DNA from: an uncultured Pelagibacteraceae bacterium
GTDB taxonomy: Bacteria > Pseudomonadota > Alphaproteobacteria > Pelagibacterales > Pelagibacteraceae
Length of the DNA stretch: 64,000 nt
NCBI GenBank assembly: GCA_902594865.1
Contig: CACJNV010000003.1
Span: forward strand, 35,668-99,667
Reading direction: 5' to 3'
The notes beneath the pieces were generated by a model that ran no database searches, was not told where the DNA came from, and saw only the letters and a list, made by a program, of their open reading frames with translations. Every line of letters begins with the position of its first letter. The stretch's first letter is position 1. Both the position numbers and the translations under genes were made by a program. Positions 51,599 to 62,794 of the stretch are shown here, piece after piece.

Positions 51599-53511
51599 AA
51601 AAAAATTACCAATTTTTAAATAATATCAACTTTCCATCTGATTTAAGAAAAGTTTCTGAAAATAATTTACAAAAAGTAGCAGATGAGGTGAGGGAGGAAA
51701 TGATAAGTGCTGTTTCAGAAACAGGAGGTCACCTTGGTGCTGGTTTGGGAGTTGTTGAATTGACAGTTGCACTTCATTATGTTTTTGATACCCCAAATGA
51801 TAAATTAATATGGGATGTTGGCCATCAATCTTACCCACATAAAATTTTAACTGGAAGAAAAGAGAAAATCAGAACTTTACGACAGGGCGATGGTTTATCA
51901 GGTTTTACAAAAAGATCTGAAAGTGAGTATGACCCGTTTGGAGCAGCCCATAGTTCAACATCTATATCATCTGCATTAGGAATTGCAGAGGCAAATAAAT
52001 TAGAAAATAAGTCTTCCAATGTAATAGCTGTCATAGGTGATGGCGCAATTAGTGCAGGTATGGCTTACGAAGCTATGAATAATGCTGGAGCATCTAAGAC
52101 AAAAATGATTGTTATTTTAAATGATAACGACATGTCAATTGCAAAACCAGTTGGAGCAATGAGAACTTACTTAGCAAAATTATTTACTGGTAAAATATAT
52201 TTTAGTCTTAGGGAAACTTTAAAATTAATTACATCTGCATTTTCAAAAAGATTTAGTGCTAAAGCAGGAAAAGCAGAGGATTTTTTCCGTTCAGCAGTTA
52301 CTGGAGGTACATTGTTTAGTTCGCTTGGTTTTTATTATGCAGGTCCTATAGATGGTCATGATTTATCAAGCCTAGTTCCAATTTTAAAAAATGCAAAAGA
52401 ATCAAGACATGAGGGTCCTATAATGATTCATATCAAAACTCAAAAAGGAAAAGGTTATTCTTATGCAGAAAAAGCAAATGATCATTATCATGGAGTGTCA
52501 AAATTTAACGTAGAGACTGGTGAACAAGTAAAGAGCAAATCAAACCTTCCAGCTTATACAAAAGTATTTGCAAACACGTTAGTTAAACATGCTAAAAAAG
52601 ATAGCAAAATAGTAGGAATAACAGCAGCGATGCCTGGAGGAACTGGCATGGATATTTTTGGCAAGGAGTTTCCAAATAGAATGTTTGATGTTGGAATAGC
52701 GGAACAACATGCTGTAACTTTTGCAGCCGGTCTAGCAACCGAAGGATACAAACCATATGCTGCAATTTATTCTACATTTTTACAGAGAGCATATGATCAA
52801 GTTGTCCACGATGTTGCCATCCAAAGTTTACCAGTTAGATTTGCGATAGATAGAGCAGGATTAGTTGGTGCTGATGGATCAACACATGCTGGTTCATTTG
52901 ATATAACTTACTTATCAACTTTACCAAACTTTGTAGTAATGGCGGCAAGTGATGAAGCTGAACTGGTTAAAATGATTAATACTTCAGTAGATATAAATGA
53001 CAGACCTTCTGCAATTAGATATCCAAGAGGAACTGGAGTAGGTGTTGATCTCCCATCAATAGACGAAAAAATTGAAATTGGTAAAGGAAGAGTCGTTCAA
53101 CAAGGGACACAAGTTTGTATTTTAAACCTCGGTACTCGACTTGAGGAGTGCAAGTTAGCTGTAGAGGAATTAAAAGCAAAAGGGGTTTCAACAACTTTGA
53201 TAGATGCCAGATTTGCAAAGCCTTTAGACGAAAAACTTATACTAAAATCTGCTAAGGAACATGAGCTTATGATAACTATTGAAGAGGGATCAATAGGTGG
53301 TTTCGGTTCGCATGTTAAAAATTTATTAGCTGAAAGAGGAGTATTTGATAAAGGTTTAAAATTTAGATCACTGACTTTACCAGATGAATTCATTGAACAA
53401 AATGATCCAAAAAAAATGTACGATAAAGCTGGATTAAACAGTTCTCAAATTTCTAAGAAAATTGCTGATATTTTGTTTCAAAAGGAAACAATAAGAGTTG
53501 TGAAAAATTAA
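51595..53511 (+). CDS. dxs: 1-deoxy-D-xylulose-5-phosphate synthase
   Basis: A 638-residue TPP enzyme. It has [51 protein letters not shown] motif [36 protein letters not shown] and [15 protein letters not shown]. It makes DXP from pyruvate and glyceraldehyde-3-phosphate, the first step of the MEP isoprenoid pathway. Ends 6 nt from the convergent aroC. Confidence 0.98.
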   Translation: MKKNYQFLNNINFPSDLRKVSENNLQKVADEVREEMISAVSETGGHLGAGLGVVELTVALHYVFDTPNDKLIWDVGHQSYPHKILTGRKEKIRTLRQGDGLSGFTKRSESEYDPFGAAHSSTSISSALGIAEANKLENKSSNVIAVIGDGAISAGMAYEAMNNAGASKTKMIVILNDNDMSIAKPVGAMRTYLAKLFTGKIYFSLRETLKLITSAFSKRFSAKAGKAEDFFRSAVTGGTLFSSLGFYYAGPIDGHDLSSLVPILKNAKESRHEGPIMIHIKTQKGKGYSYAEKANDHYHGVSKFNVETGEQVKSKSNLPAYTKVFANTLVKHAKKDSKIVGITAAMPGGTGMDIFGKEFPNRMFDVGIAEQHAVTFAAGLATEGYKPYAAIYSTFLQRAYDQVVHDVAIQSLPVRFAIDRAGLVGADGSTHAGSFDITYLSTLPNFVVMAASDEAELVKMINTSVDINDRPSAIRYPRGTGVGVDLPSIDEKIEIGKGRVVQQGTQVCILNLGTRLEECKLAVEELKAKGVSTTLIDARFAKPLDEKLILKSAKEHELMITIEEGSIGGFGSHVKNLLAERGVFDKGLKFRSLTLPDEFIEQNDPKKMYDKAGLNSSQISKKIADILFQKETIRVVKN

Positions 53512-53517
53512 TTTCAG

Positions 53518-54600
53518 CTAACTACATTGGGCTTTATTCATTAAGTAGTGGTCAAGTAAAACACAGTTCATCATAGCTTCACCAATTGGTACAGCTCTAA
53601 TTCCTACACAAGGATCATGTCTACCTTTAACAGATATTGAAGTATTTTTCCCAAATTTATTTATAGTTTTTCTACTAGTTAAAATTGACGATGTTGGTTT
53701 GACAGCAAAAGATGCAATAATTTCTTGGCCTGTAGAAATTCCACCAAGAATTCCACCCGCTTTATTTGAATTGAATTTTAATTTATTTCCTTTTGAAGAA
53801 ATTTCATCTGAATTTTGTTCTCCACTTAATTGTGCTGAGTTCATTCCTGCTCCAATATTTACACCCTTAACTGCATTAATACTCATTAGACCTGAAGCTA
53901 TGTCAGTATCCAATTTTGAATAAATTGGAGCACCTAAACCAACCGGGATACCTCTTGCTCTTATTTCAATCACTGCTCCACATGAGGATCCTGATTTTCT
54001 TACACCTAGCAAATATTTTTCCCATAATTTAACCATTGATTTATCTGGACAAAAAAATGGATTTTTTGAAATTACTTTATCGTTCCATTGATTTGTATCA
54101 CATCCAAGAATTCCTAGCTGAGTTACTGCACCAATCACTTTAAATTTTTTACCTAATTTTTTTTGAAGTACAACTTTTGCTATTGCACCGGCCGCAACTC
54201 TTGCTGCAGTTTCTCTAGCAGAAGATCTACCACCACCTCTATAGTCTCTAATTCCATATTTTTTAAAATAAGTAAAATCTGCATGACCTGGTCTGAACTT
54301 ATCTTTAATATTACTATAATCTTTGGATCTCATATCTTTGTTGTAGATTATTAGAGAAATAGGTGTTCCTGTAGTTTTACCCTCAAATACTCCTGACAAT
54401 ATTTGAACTTTGTCATCCTCTTTTCTCTGAGTTGTAAATTTAGATTGTCCTGGTTTTCTTTTGTCTAATTCTATTTGAATATCTTGCTCTTTAAGATTAA
54501 TGTTTGGGGGACAACCATCAACAATACAACCAATTGCAGGTCCATGAGACTCTCCCCAAGTTGTGAAACGAAATAGCTTTCCAAAAGTATTAAATGACAT
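53518..54600 (-). CDS. aroC: Chorismate synthase
   Basis: A 360-residue FMN-dependent lyase: [20 protein letters not shown] at the start, [51 protein letters not shown] and [17 protein letters not shown]. It makes chorismate from EPSP. The start is 33 nt from the divergent pdxH gene. Length is standard. Confidence 0.97.
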   Translation of the reverse strand: MSFNTFGKLFRFTTWGESHGPAIGCIVDGCPPNINLKEQDIQIELDKRKPGQSKFTTQRKEDDKVQILSGVFEGKTTGTPISLIIYNKDMRSKDYSNIKDKFRPGHADFTYFKKYGIRDYRGGGRSSARETAARVAAGAIAKVVLQKKLGKKFKVIGAVTQLGILGCDTNQWNDKVISKNPFFCPDKSMVKLWEKYLLGVRKSGSSCGAVIEIRARGIPVGLGAPIYSKLDTDIASGLMSINAVKGVNIGAGMNSAQLSGEQNSDEISSKGNKLKFNSNKAGGILGGISTGQEIIASFAVKPTSSILTSRKTINKFGKNTSISVKGRHDPCVGIRAVPIGEAMMNCVLLDHYLMNKAQCS

Positions 54601-54633
54601 TATTTATATTATATAGATTATTTTGTTTAAATT

Positions 54634-55260
54634 ATGAATCAAAAAAACTCTTTAGGTCTTAATAGTTGTTTTCTTGATATAGATGATCCAATTCATTTAT
54701 TTCATGAATGGATGGAGGAAGCAAAGAAAACTGAACTAAATGATCCAAACGCTGTTGCTTTGGCCACATCAGATAAAAACAACATTCCTTCAGTTAGAAT
54801 GGTTTTACTTAAAGATTTCAATAAAGATGGATTTGTATTTTATACAAATTTAAATAGTCAAAAGGGAAATGAATTAAAAGAAAATCCGTATGGTGCGATG
54901 TGTTTCCATTGGAAAAGTCTCCTAAGACAAATAAGAATTAATGGAAAGGTTTCATTAGTTTCTGATCAGGTTGCAGATGAATATTATTCATCTAGAGCGT
55001 ATGAAAGCCGGATAGGAGCATGGGCTTCTAAGCAAAGTGAAGAATTAAATTCGCGAGAACAACTGTTAAAATCTATACAAGATTACAAAAAAAAATATAG
55101 CAACAAATCAAATGTACCAAGACCAAGTCACTGGTCTGGATGGATTTTATCTCCAGATAGTATTGAATTTTGGCTAGATGGTGAGAACAGAATCCACGAG
55201 AGATTAAAATACAATAAAGATAACTCTGGGAAGTGGATAAAGTCTTTATTAAGTCCTTAA
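54634..55260 (+). CDS. pdxH: Pyridoxamine 5'-phosphate oxidase
   Basis: A 208-residue FMN flavoprotein: PNAVALATSDKNNIPSVRMVLLKDF, GFVFYTNLNSQKGNEL, CFHWKSLLRQIRINGKV, YYSSRAYESRIGAWASKQSE and FWLDGENRIHERLKY. It oxidises PNP/PMP to pyridoxal phosphate. The stop overlaps the ispB stop by 4 nt tail-to-tail. Confidence 0.96.
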   Translation: MNQKNSLGLNSCFLDIDDPIHLFHEWMEEAKKTELNDPNAVALATSDKNNIPSVRMVLLKDFNKDGFVFYTNLNSQKGNELKENPYGAMCFHWKSLLRQIRINGKVSLVSDQVADEYYSSRAYESRIGAWASKQSEELNSREQLLKSIQDYKKKYSNKSNVPRPSHWSGWILSPDSIEFWLDGENRIHERLKYNKDNSGKWIKSLLSP

Positions 55261-56270
55261 AAATTTCTTGACAAACTAAATGATGTTAAACTTTTAAAAA
55301 TATTTTTTTCTTCAGAGTCTTTAAATACACTTAGAGAATTTGAGGCTAAATTTATATAGTGCTGAGCTTTTTGATAGCATTCTTGAATTATTTTATACTT
55401 ATTTATAAGACCAATAATTTCATTAAAGTCATCTTTAGTTCTTAACTCTTTTTTAAACATATTTGATAAAATTTTCTTTTCATCATTTCCTAATTTTTGA
55501 AAAAGTAAAATTATTGGTAAGGTAATTTTTCCTTCAAAAAAATCTTGACCAATTTTTTTACCAAATAGTTTGAGCTCAGCATTATAGTCTAGTGTGTCGT
55601 CTGCTATTTGAAAAGTTAATCCCAAGTTTCTTCCATAAAATTCTAAAGCTTCTTTTTCTTTATTTTCTGCATCAGATAAAATTGCACCAACTTTAGTTGC
55701 TGCTGCAAATAACTCAGCAGTTTTAGCTGTGATTATTTTTAAATATGTTTCTTCCAGCATATCAACTTCACCTTTGTGTTGAAGTTGTAGAACTTCTCCT
55801 TGAGCAATTTTAGATGAAGTGGACGATAATAATTTTAAAACTTCTAGGTTTCCATCTTCTACCATCATTTCAAAACATCTGCTCAATAGATAATCTCCTA
55901 TTAAAACTGACGAATGATTATCCCAAACTTTGTTTAAAGTTTCTTTACCTCTTCTTACAGTGCCTTCATCAATTACATCATCATGCATCAACGTTGCGCT
56001 GTGAATTAATTCAACACACGCAGCTAAATTTATATCTCTAGAGCCTTTAGAGTAACCACATAATTTTGCACTACCCAATGTTAGTAAAGCTCTTAGTCTT
56101 TTTCCTCCAGTTTCTATGTGATAATCTGTCATTTTTTGTACCAGCTGTACGTCACTAGATAATTTTGATTTTATTTTTTCTTCGGTTAAAACTAGTTTTT
56201 CTTCAACCGAGTCTTTAAGCTGAAAATATGAATCATTTATCTGATTTTTAAGCTGTACAACTGTTCCCAT
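55257..56270 (-). CDS. ispB: Long-chain polyprenyl diphosphate synthase (octaprenyl type)
   Basis: A 337-residue trans-prenyltransferase with two aspartate motifs: LMHDDVIDEGTVRRGKETLN and QIADDTLDYN. GGKRLRALLTLGSAKL is conserved. Small residues before the first motif (LIHSATLMHDD) give a deep pocket, consistent with a C40 or longer product for the ubiquinone side chain. It is distinct from IspA upstream. It is divergent from sohB with a 114-nt gap. Confidence 0.93.
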   Translation of the reverse strand: MGTVVQLKNQINDSYFQLKDSVEEKLVLTEEKIKSKLSSDVQLVQKMTDYHIETGGKRLRALLTLGSAKLCGYSKGSRDINLAACVELIHSATLMHDDVIDEGTVRRGKETLNKVWDNHSSVLIGDYLLSRCFEMMVEDGNLEVLKLLSSTSSKIAQGEVLQLQHKGEVDMLEETYLKIITAKTAELFAAATKVGAILSDAENKEKEALEFYGRNLGLTFQIADDTLDYNAELKLFGKKIGQDFFEGKITLPIILLFQKLGNDEKKILSNMFKKELRTKDDFNEIIGLINKYKIIQECYQKAQHYINLASNSLSVFKDSEEKNIFKSLTSFSLSRNF

Positions 56271-56316
56271 AACATTTTTAAATTAGTATAATTTGTTCAT
56301 ATATATTACTTATCAA

Positions 56317-56344
56317 TTGACGCACCAGTTTCTTCAATTATAAG
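56317..56344 (+). promoter_or_regulatory. Candidate promoter upstream of the S49 peptidase gene
   Basis: TTGACG (56317-56322) and TATAAG (56339-56344), 16 bases apart, lie in the 114-nt divergent gap, 40 bases upstream of the ATG at 56385. This is one of few places in the window with room for a standard promoter. By eye only. Confidence 0.35.
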
Positions 56345-56384
56345 TAGTCTTTATATTCAATAAATAATTCTATAAGACTTACCT

Positions 56385-57191
56385 ATGTTCTCTTTTTTTA
56401 AAAAGAAAAAAATTGTTGCTCACTTAAAATTAAGTGGGGTTATTGGTAATGCAGGAAAATTTAAACAAGGTATTGATTTTGCAGGTCAAGAAGAACAAAT
56501 TAAAAAGGCTTTTTCTCTGAAAAAAGCGGCATGCGTTGCTATATCAATCAATTCTCCAGGAGGATCACCAGTCCAATCTCATTTAATCTACAGTTTTATT
56601 AGACAACAAGCAAAAAAACACAAAAAAAAAGTTATTGTATTCGCTGAAGACGTAGCAGCTTCTGGAGGTTATTTGATTTCTTGTGCTGGTGACGAAATTT
56701 ATGCAAATTCAAGTTCAATAATTGGATCTATAGGAGTGATATATTCTTCTTTTGGATTTACTGAGTTGATAAAGAAAATTGGTGTTGAAAGAAGAGTTCA
56801 TACTGCTGGCAAAAACAAAAGTACACTTGATCCATTTTTAGAAGAAAAAAACGAGGATATTGAAAGATTAAAAAATATTCAATTGGATCTTCATAAAGAC
56901 TTTATAGATGTTGTTGAAAAAAGCAGAGGATCAAAATTAAACAAATCTGATGTAGAACTTTTTTCAGGTGAGTTTTGGTCAGGTAGTAAAGCAAAAAATT
57001 TAGGATTGATTGACGGAATAGGTAACGCACATGAAATATTAAGGGATAAATTTGGTGAAGATGTAATAATTAAAAAATTTGAAAAATCAAAAGGATGGTT
57101 AAGTCAAAAACTTTCTTCATCCAGCAATCAAGTAGATCAAATAGCAAGTATTTTAGATGAAAGATCAATTTGGCAAAGATATGGTTTCTAA
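56385..57191 (+). CDS. S49 family serine peptidase (SohB/SppA-like)
   Basis: A 268-residue ClpP-fold protease of the short S49 type. It has INSPGGSP, catalytic Ser93 in [25 protein letters not shown] and the general-base lysine in [13 protein letters not shown] (probably K145). No clear signal peptide or long transmembrane helix is visible; the basic hydrophobic start ([16 protein letters not shown]) may act peripherally at the membrane. SppA enzymes degrade released signal peptides. It overlaps glyQ by 11 nt. Confidence 0.9.
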   Translation: MFSFFKKKKIVAHLKLSGVIGNAGKFKQGIDFAGQEEQIKKAFSLKKAACVAISINSPGGSPVQSHLIYSFIRQQAKKHKKKVIVFAEDVAASGGYLISCAGDEIYANSSSIIGSIGVIYSSFGFTELIKKIGVERRVHTAGKNKSTLDPFLEEKNEDIERLKNIQLDLHKDFIDVVEKSRGSKLNKSDVELFSGEFWSGSKAKNLGLIDGIGNAHEILRDKFGEDVIIKKFEKSKGWLSQKLSSSSNQVDQIASILDERSIWQRYGF

Positions 57192-58062
57192 AGCAAAAAA
57201 AGAAAAAAAAAAAATTCAAACATTCCAAGATACAATTTTAAATCTTCAGAAATTTTGGAGTAAAAAAGGATGCATTATTTTGCAGCCTTATGATATGGAG
57301 GTTGGTGCAGGAACTTTTCATCCAGCTACTACCCTAAGATCACTTGGAAATAAACCATGGAAAGCAGCTTACGTACAACCATCAAGAAGACCTACAGATG
57401 GAAGATATGGAGATAATCCAAACAGGTTACAACATTACTATCAATTTCAAGTTTTAATTAAACCTTCCCCTGAAAATATAAAAAAACTTTATCTAAATAG
57501 TTTATCTACTATAGGAATAGATCATAATGATCATGATATAAGGTTTGTTGAAGATGATTGGGAAAGTCCAACATTAGGTGCCGCTGGATTGGGATGGGAA
57601 GTATGGTGTGATGGAATGGAAATTACTCAATTCACCTATTTTCAACAAATGGCTGGATTTGATTGTAAACCTGTATCAGTTGAAATCACCTATGGATTAG
57701 AAAGAATTTGTATGTTCACTCAAAAAGAAAAAAATGTTTATGATTTATTGTGGAATGATGAAGGTATAAAATATCACGAAGTATTTCATCAAGCTGAAAA
57801 AGAATTTTCAGCATATAATTTTGAACACGCGAATGTAGAAACACTTTTGAAAATGTTTGAAATGCATGAGTCTGAGGCAAAAGATTTGGTAGAAAAAAAA
57901 ATTTCTTTACCAGCATATGATCAATGTTTAAAAGCCAGTCATGTGTTTAATATTTTAGATGCAAGAGGTGCAATTAGTGTTGCACAAAGAGCAGGTTATA
58001 TTGCTAGAATAAGAGATATTACAAAATCTGCAGCAGAGGTTTGGTTAGATAGTCAAAAATAA
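57181..58062 (+). CDS. glyQ: Glycyl-tRNA synthetase alpha subunit
   Basis: A 293-residue class II synthetase subunit: [63 protein letters not shown] and [10 protein letters not shown]. With GlyS it charges tRNA-Gly. I use the ATG at 57181; an upstream in-frame ATG at 57157 would add 8 residues that lie within the S49 gene. An A12 run (57203-57214) sits near the 5' end inside the frame. It overlaps glyS by 1 nt. Confidence 0.97.
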   Translation: MVSKAKKEKKKIQTFQDTILNLQKFWSKKGCIILQPYDMEVGAGTFHPATTLRSLGNKPWKAAYVQPSRRPTDGRYGDNPNRLQHYYQFQVLIKPSPENIKKLYLNSLSTIGIDHNDHDIRFVEDDWESPTLGAAGLGWEVWCDGMEITQFTYFQQMAGFDCKPVSVEITYGLERICMFTQKEKNVYDLLWNDEGIKYHEVFHQAEKEFSAYNFEHANVETLLKMFEMHESEAKDLVEKKISLPAYDQCLKASHVFNILDARGAISVAQRAGYIARIRDITKSAAEVWLDSQK

Positions 58063-60128
58063 TGTCAGAGTTTTTTTTAGAATTATTTAGTGAAGAAATA
58101 CCCTCAAATCTTCAACAAAATTTAAGGGAAGACTTACTAAAAAGTTTTAATGATTTTTTTTTAGAAAAATCAATTTTATTTAAAAAAAGCTCATCATACT
58201 CAACGCCAAACAGACTAGTGGTATTGTTTGAAGGTGTTCAAAAAAATGTTGTACTAAAATCTGAGGAGATTAAAGGTCCAAATATCAAGTCACCAGAGGT
58301 AGCACTCGATGGGTTTGTTAGGTCAAATAAAATCGTAAAAAAGGATCTTTACCAAAAGAAAACTGACAAAGGAGAATTTTATTTTTTCAAGACAAAATCA
58401 AAAAAATTGCACACACATGAGCTGCTAGAGGAATTTATTCCAATATTGTTAAGTAAAATTAAATGGAAAAAATCAATGTATTGGGGAACTTTTGACCTAA
58501 ATTGGGGGAGGCCGTTAAAATCAATACTAGCTGTATTTGACAAAAAAAAATTAAATTTTAATTTTCATCACCTGACATCTTCTAACTCAACTTTCATTGA
58601 TAAAGAATTTGAGGAAAATAAAAAGTCATTCTTAGAATTTAAAAATTATAAAAATTTTTTTAAAAAAATTGATATTATCGTTGATCATAACGAAAGAAAA
58701 AAGTTAATAGAAAAAAAATTCAACAATATAATAAAAAATAAAAATATTAAGATTCAACACAATCCTAGATTACTTAATGAAGTTGTAGATTTAACAGATC
58801 AACCAAATATCCTTCTTTGTGAATTTGATAAGAAATTTCTGAATATTCCAAAAGAAATATTAATTATTACCATGCAGTACCATCAAAAATATTTCCCTAT
58901 ATTTGATAATAAAGAAAATATTACTAATGAGTTTTTAGTGGTTGCAAACAAAAAAGATAAAAAGGGATTAATTAAATTAGGAAATGAAAGAGTGGTTGAA
59001 GCAAGATTAAGTGATGCAGAATTTTTTTGGAAAAAAGATAAATCTCAAAATATGGTTAAAAAAGTTACTGATTTAAAATCAATGAATTATTTTAAAGGAT
59101 TAGGAAGTTATTTTGATAAAGCCCAAAGAATGAGAAAATTGGGTGGAATGATATCAGATGAACTTTTAATCAGTAAAGAAAAAGTTGAATTATCAGCATC
59201 AATTTGTAAAGTTGATTTATTATCAGAACTAGTGGGTGAATTCCCGGAACTCCAAGGTGTGATGGGAGGTTATTTTGCTGTTGCACAAGGTTTTGATAAA
59301 GATTTGGCTTTGGCCATAAGTGAACAATATTTACCTACAGGTTCTGGCTCAAGAGTTCCCAAGAAACCATTTAGTATAGCTCTTTCTTTGGCTGATAAGA
59401 TAGATACTTTGGTTGGTTTTTTTGGTTTAAATCAAAAACCAACAAGTTCTAAAGATCCATATGCTCTAAGAAGATTAGCATTGGGGGTAATAAGAATAAT
59501 AGTTGAAAATAAAAAAGATTTTAAAATAAAAGATCTAATTAATTATTCTTTAAGCTTGTATTTAGATCAAGGTTTTGAAATTGATAATCAATCTCTACAA
59601 AATGAATTATCAGATTTTTTAATGGATAGATTAAAATATCACATGAAGGAAGAAAGTATTAGAAATGATATAATTCAAGCATCAACCAGTTCTTTTAACT
59701 TAGATCAATCTGTTATTATTTTTAATAAAGCTAAACATTTAAATAAAATTATTAACAAACCAGATGGTTTAGATATTATTGCAAGCTACAAAAGAGCCTC
59801 TAACATTTTAGATGGCGAACTAAAAAACGATAAAATAGAGTTATCAAACACAACTGACCCTGGTATTTTTAAAACTGAGTTAGAAAAAAACCTATTTAAA
59901 AAAATTAGTGAATTAAGGAAATATTTTTCAGGCATCAATAAAGATGAAAATTATGTTCAAACATTGGACAATTTAGCTAGTGTTAAAAGAGAGGTTTTTG
60001 ACTTTTTTGACAATGTAATTGTGAACGAAGATGATCCGGTCATAAAGAAGAATAGGCTGGAACTAATTCAAATGATGTGTAAAACGTTCAACAATTATGT
60101 TAATTTTTCTCTAATCGACTCCCATTAA
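58062..60128 (+). CDS. glyS: Glycyl-tRNA synthetase beta subunit
   Basis: A 688-residue beta subunit. It opens FFLELFSEEIPSNLQQNLRE, and has FKTKSKK, WKKSMYWG.F..NWGRPL, QYHQKYFPIFD, RVVEARLSDAEFFWKKD, VDLLSELVGEFPELQGVMGG.FA and PTSSKDPYALRRLALG. The C-terminal helical anticodon-binding part follows. It ends adjoining ppdK (1-nt overlap). Length is normal for the family. Confidence 0.96.
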   Translation: MSEFFLELFSEEIPSNLQQNLREDLLKSFNDFFLEKSILFKKSSSYSTPNRLVVLFEGVQKNVVLKSEEIKGPNIKSPEVALDGFVRSNKIVKKDLYQKKTDKGEFYFFKTKSKKLHTHELLEEFIPILLSKIKWKKSMYWGTFDLNWGRPLKSILAVFDKKKLNFNFHHLTSSNSTFIDKEFEENKKSFLEFKNYKNFFKKIDIIVDHNERKKLIEKKFNNIIKNKNIKIQHNPRLLNEVVDLTDQPNILLCEFDKKFLNIPKEILIITMQYHQKYFPIFDNKENITNEFLVVANKKDKKGLIKLGNERVVEARLSDAEFFWKKDKSQNMVKKVTDLKSMNYFKGLGSYFDKAQRMRKLGGMISDELLISKEKVELSASICKVDLLSELVGEFPELQGVMGGYFAVAQGFDKDLALAISEQYLPTGSGSRVPKKPFSIALSLADKIDTLVGFFGLNQKPTSSKDPYALRRLALGVIRIIVENKKDFKIKDLINYSLSLYLDQGFEIDNQSLQNELSDFLMDRLKYHMKEESIRNDIIQASTSSFNLDQSVIIFNKAKHLNKIINKPDGLDIIASYKRASNILDGELKNDKIELSNTTDPGIFKTELEKNLFKKISELRKYFSGINKDENYVQTLDNLASVKREVFDFFDNVIVNEDDPVIKKNRLELIQMMCKTFNNYVNFSLIDSH

Positions 60129-62794
60129 TGAAAAAACTTATATTAAACTTTAATTCTAAGGATAGTAAAAAAATTAAAAATCCTAAAAACTTTTTAGGAG
60201 GAAAAGGTGCTAATCTTTCTGAAATGGGAAGAATGGGTCTTCCAGTGCCTCCTGGTTTTACAATATCTACAAAAGTTTGTGAAATTTTTTATAAGGATAA
60301 AAAAAAATTAAATAAAAATTTAATTTCTCAAATTAAAAAAGAATTAAAATTAATCGAAAAAAATGTTTCTAAGAAATTTGGGGACTTAAAAAATCCACTT
60401 TTGTTGTCTGTGCGGTCAGGTGCAAGAGTATCAATGCCAGGTATGATGGATACTATTCTAAATCTGGGTTTGAACGATAAAACAGTCAAAGCTTTAGCAA
60501 TTAAAACTTCAAATGGTAGATTTGCTAAAGACAGTTATAGAAGATTCATTCAAATGTACGGTAATGTTGTAATGGGTGTAGAAGGTTATCATTTTGAGGA
60601 ATTAATTGAAAATTATAAACTTACGAAAGGCGTTTTGTTAGATACAGATTTAAATGAAAGTGATTGGGATGGATTAATTGAAGATTTTAAAAGAACAGTA
60701 AGAGAAAAGGCAAAAAAAGATTTTCCTCAAGATGTTCATGAACAATTGCTAGGAGCAATAAGTGCAGTATTTTTATCGTGGGAAAGTAATAGAGCAAAAG
60801 TATATAGAAAACTAAATCAAATCCCAGCCGAGTGGGGAACTGCTGTAAATGTTCAATCAATGGTTTTTGGAAATATGGGTGATGATTGTGCAACAGGAGT
60901 TGTGTTTACAAGAAATCCATCAGATGGATCAAATGAAATATATGGTGAGTATTTAATAAATGCGCAAGGCGAAGATGTTGTAGCAGGTACAAGAACTCCT
61001 CAATACATAACAAAAAAAGCTAGGAGAGATGCTAAAGTAAAAGAATTATCAATGGAAGAGTCTATGCCTAAAGTCTTTAAAGAACTTCAAAAAATTTTGA
61101 AAAAATTAGAGATGCATTATAAAGATATGCAAGACGTAGAGTTTACAGTTGAAAATAGTAAACTATGGATGCTTCAAACAAGATCAGGAAAAAGAACAGC
61201 AAAATCAGCAGTGAAGATCGCAGTTGATATGGTTAAAGAAAAATTAATTTCTAAAAAGGAAGCTGTATTAAGAATTGACCCAAATTGTTTAGACACACTT
61301 TTGCACCCTACCTTGGATGAAAAAAGTTCAATAAATGTAATAGCAAATGGATTGCCAGCATCACCAGGTGCAGCCAGTGGTAAAGTTGTATTTACATCAG
61401 AAGAGGCTGAAAGACTAACTGCAATGATGCAAGATACAATTTTGGTTAGAGTAGAGACCTCTCCAGAAGATATACAAGGAATGCATGCTGCTAAGGGAAT
61501 TTTGACCGCTAGAGGAGGAATGACAAGTCATGCCGCTGTTGTTGCGAGAGGTATGGGTAGACCATGTGTATCAGGATCAAGTGAAATTGATATAAACTAT
61601 GAAAATAAATCTTTTAAAACATCCTCAATGGAGATTAAAGAAGGAGAAGTAATCACTATTGATGGCTCAACTGGAAGAATTATTGCTGGAAGTGTTTCAA
61701 CAGTTAAGCCTGAAATATCTGGTGATTTTTCCAAGTTAATGTCTTGGGCAGATAGCTTTAGGAAATTAAAAGTAAGAACAAATTCTGAGACTCCAAAAGA
61801 TACTAAAACAGCAAAAGATTTTGGTGCAGAGGGTATTGGATTATGCAGAACTGAACATATGTTTTTTGATGAAGAACGAATTTTGTCAGTAAGAGAAATG
61901 ATATTATCTAAAACAAAAGAAGACAGAGCAATAGCATTACAAAAATTGTTACCACATCAAAGAAAAGATTTTATTGATATTTTTAAAATCATGAGTGGAT
62001 TACCAGTCACAGTTAGATTGTTGGACCCACCATTACATGAATTTTTACCACGTACAGAAAAGGAAATTAATGAGGTTGCTAGTATAGTTAATCTCCCAGT
62101 TAAAGAGGTTGAGTCAAGAATTGAAGAGCTACATGAGCAAAATCCTATGTTAGGTCATAGAGGATGTCGTCTGGGAATATCTTTTCCTGAAATTTATGAA
62201 ATGCAATGCAAAGCAATATTCGAGGCCTTGGTTTACCTCAAAAAAAATAAAATTAAATCTGCATTTCCTGAAATAATGATACCTTTAGTATCTACAGAGG
62301 CTGAAATTAAAATAATGAAAGAATTAGTCATTAGAACTGCTAGTCAAGTTCAAAAAGAAAATAAATCGAAAATAGAATTTTTAGTTGGAACGATGATTGA
62401 ATTACCTAGAGCGGCAATAAAAGCAAAGGAGATTGCTAAGCACGCAGAGTTCTTTAGTTTCGGAACAAATGATTTAACTCAGACTACTTTTGGGATCAGC
62501 AGAGATGATAGTGGTAAATTTTTAAATGATTATTTAGAAAACAAAATATTTTCTGTTGATCCTTTTGTTTCAATAGATGAAGGAGTTTCAGATTTAGTTG
62601 AAATAGCTGTAGAAAAAGGGCTAAAACAAAATAAAAACCTAAAGTTAGGTATCTGTGGAGAGCATGGGGGTGATCCAAATAGTATATCTTTTTGTGCTAA
62701 AGTAGGATTAAATTATGTTTCATGTTCACCATATCGAGTTCCAGTTGCTCGATTATCAGCAGCACAATCTGAGCTGAAAAAATCAATTAAATAA
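60128..62794 (+). CDS. ppdK: Pyruvate, phosphate dikinase
   Basis: An 888-residue three-domain enzyme. The N-terminal ATP-grasp domain is GGKGANLSEMGRMGLPVPPGFT, SVRSGARVSMPGMMDTILNLG. The swivelling His domain is GILTARGGMTSHAAVVARGMGRPC, whose histidine is phosphorylated. The C-terminal TIM barrel has TEHMFF, VGTMIELPRAA, FSFGTNDLTQTTFG and GICGEHGGDP. It interconverts pyruvate and PEP with ATP and phosphate. Its 3' end overlaps the VTC-domain gene tail-to-tail by 12 nt. Confidence 0.98.
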   Translation: MKKLILNFNSKDSKKIKNPKNFLGGKGANLSEMGRMGLPVPPGFTISTKVCEIFYKDKKKLNKNLISQIKKELKLIEKNVSKKFGDLKNPLLLSVRSGARVSMPGMMDTILNLGLNDKTVKALAIKTSNGRFAKDSYRRFIQMYGNVVMGVEGYHFEELIENYKLTKGVLLDTDLNESDWDGLIEDFKRTVREKAKKDFPQDVHEQLLGAISAVFLSWESNRAKVYRKLNQIPAEWGTAVNVQSMVFGNMGDDCATGVVFTRNPSDGSNEIYGEYLINAQGEDVVAGTRTPQYITKKARRDAKVKELSMEESMPKVFKELQKILKKLEMHYKDMQDVEFTVENSKLWMLQTRSGKRTAKSAVKIAVDMVKEKLISKKEAVLRIDPNCLDTLLHPTLDEKSSINVIANGLPASPGAASGKVVFTSEEAERLTAMMQDTILVRVETSPEDIQGMHAAKGILTARGGMTSHAAVVARGMGRPCVSGSSEIDINYENKSFKTSSMEIKEGEVITIDGSTGRIIAGSVSTVKPEISGDFSKLMSWADSFRKLKVRTNSETPKDTKTAKDFGAEGIGLCRTEHMFFDEERILSVREMILSKTKEDRAIALQKLLPHQRKDFIDIFKIMSGLPVTVRLLDPPLHEFLPRTEKEINEVASIVNLPVKEVESRIEELHEQNPMLGHRGCRLGISFPEIYEMQCKAIFEALVYLKKNKIKSAFPEIMIPLVSTEAEIKIMKELVIRTASQVQKENKSKIEFLVGTMIELPRAAIKAKEIAKHAEFFSFGTNDLTQTTFGISRDDSGKFLNDYLENKIFSVDPFVSIDEGVSDLVEIAVEKGLKQNKNLKLGICGEHGGDPNSISFCAKVGLNYVSCSPYRVPVARLSAAQSELKKSIK

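Noticed and set aside
56271-57180. Glycine riboswitch ahead of glyQ/glyS
   Set aside because: glyQ starts inside the S49 gene, and the 114-nt gap upstream of that gene lacks the conserved aptamer cores.
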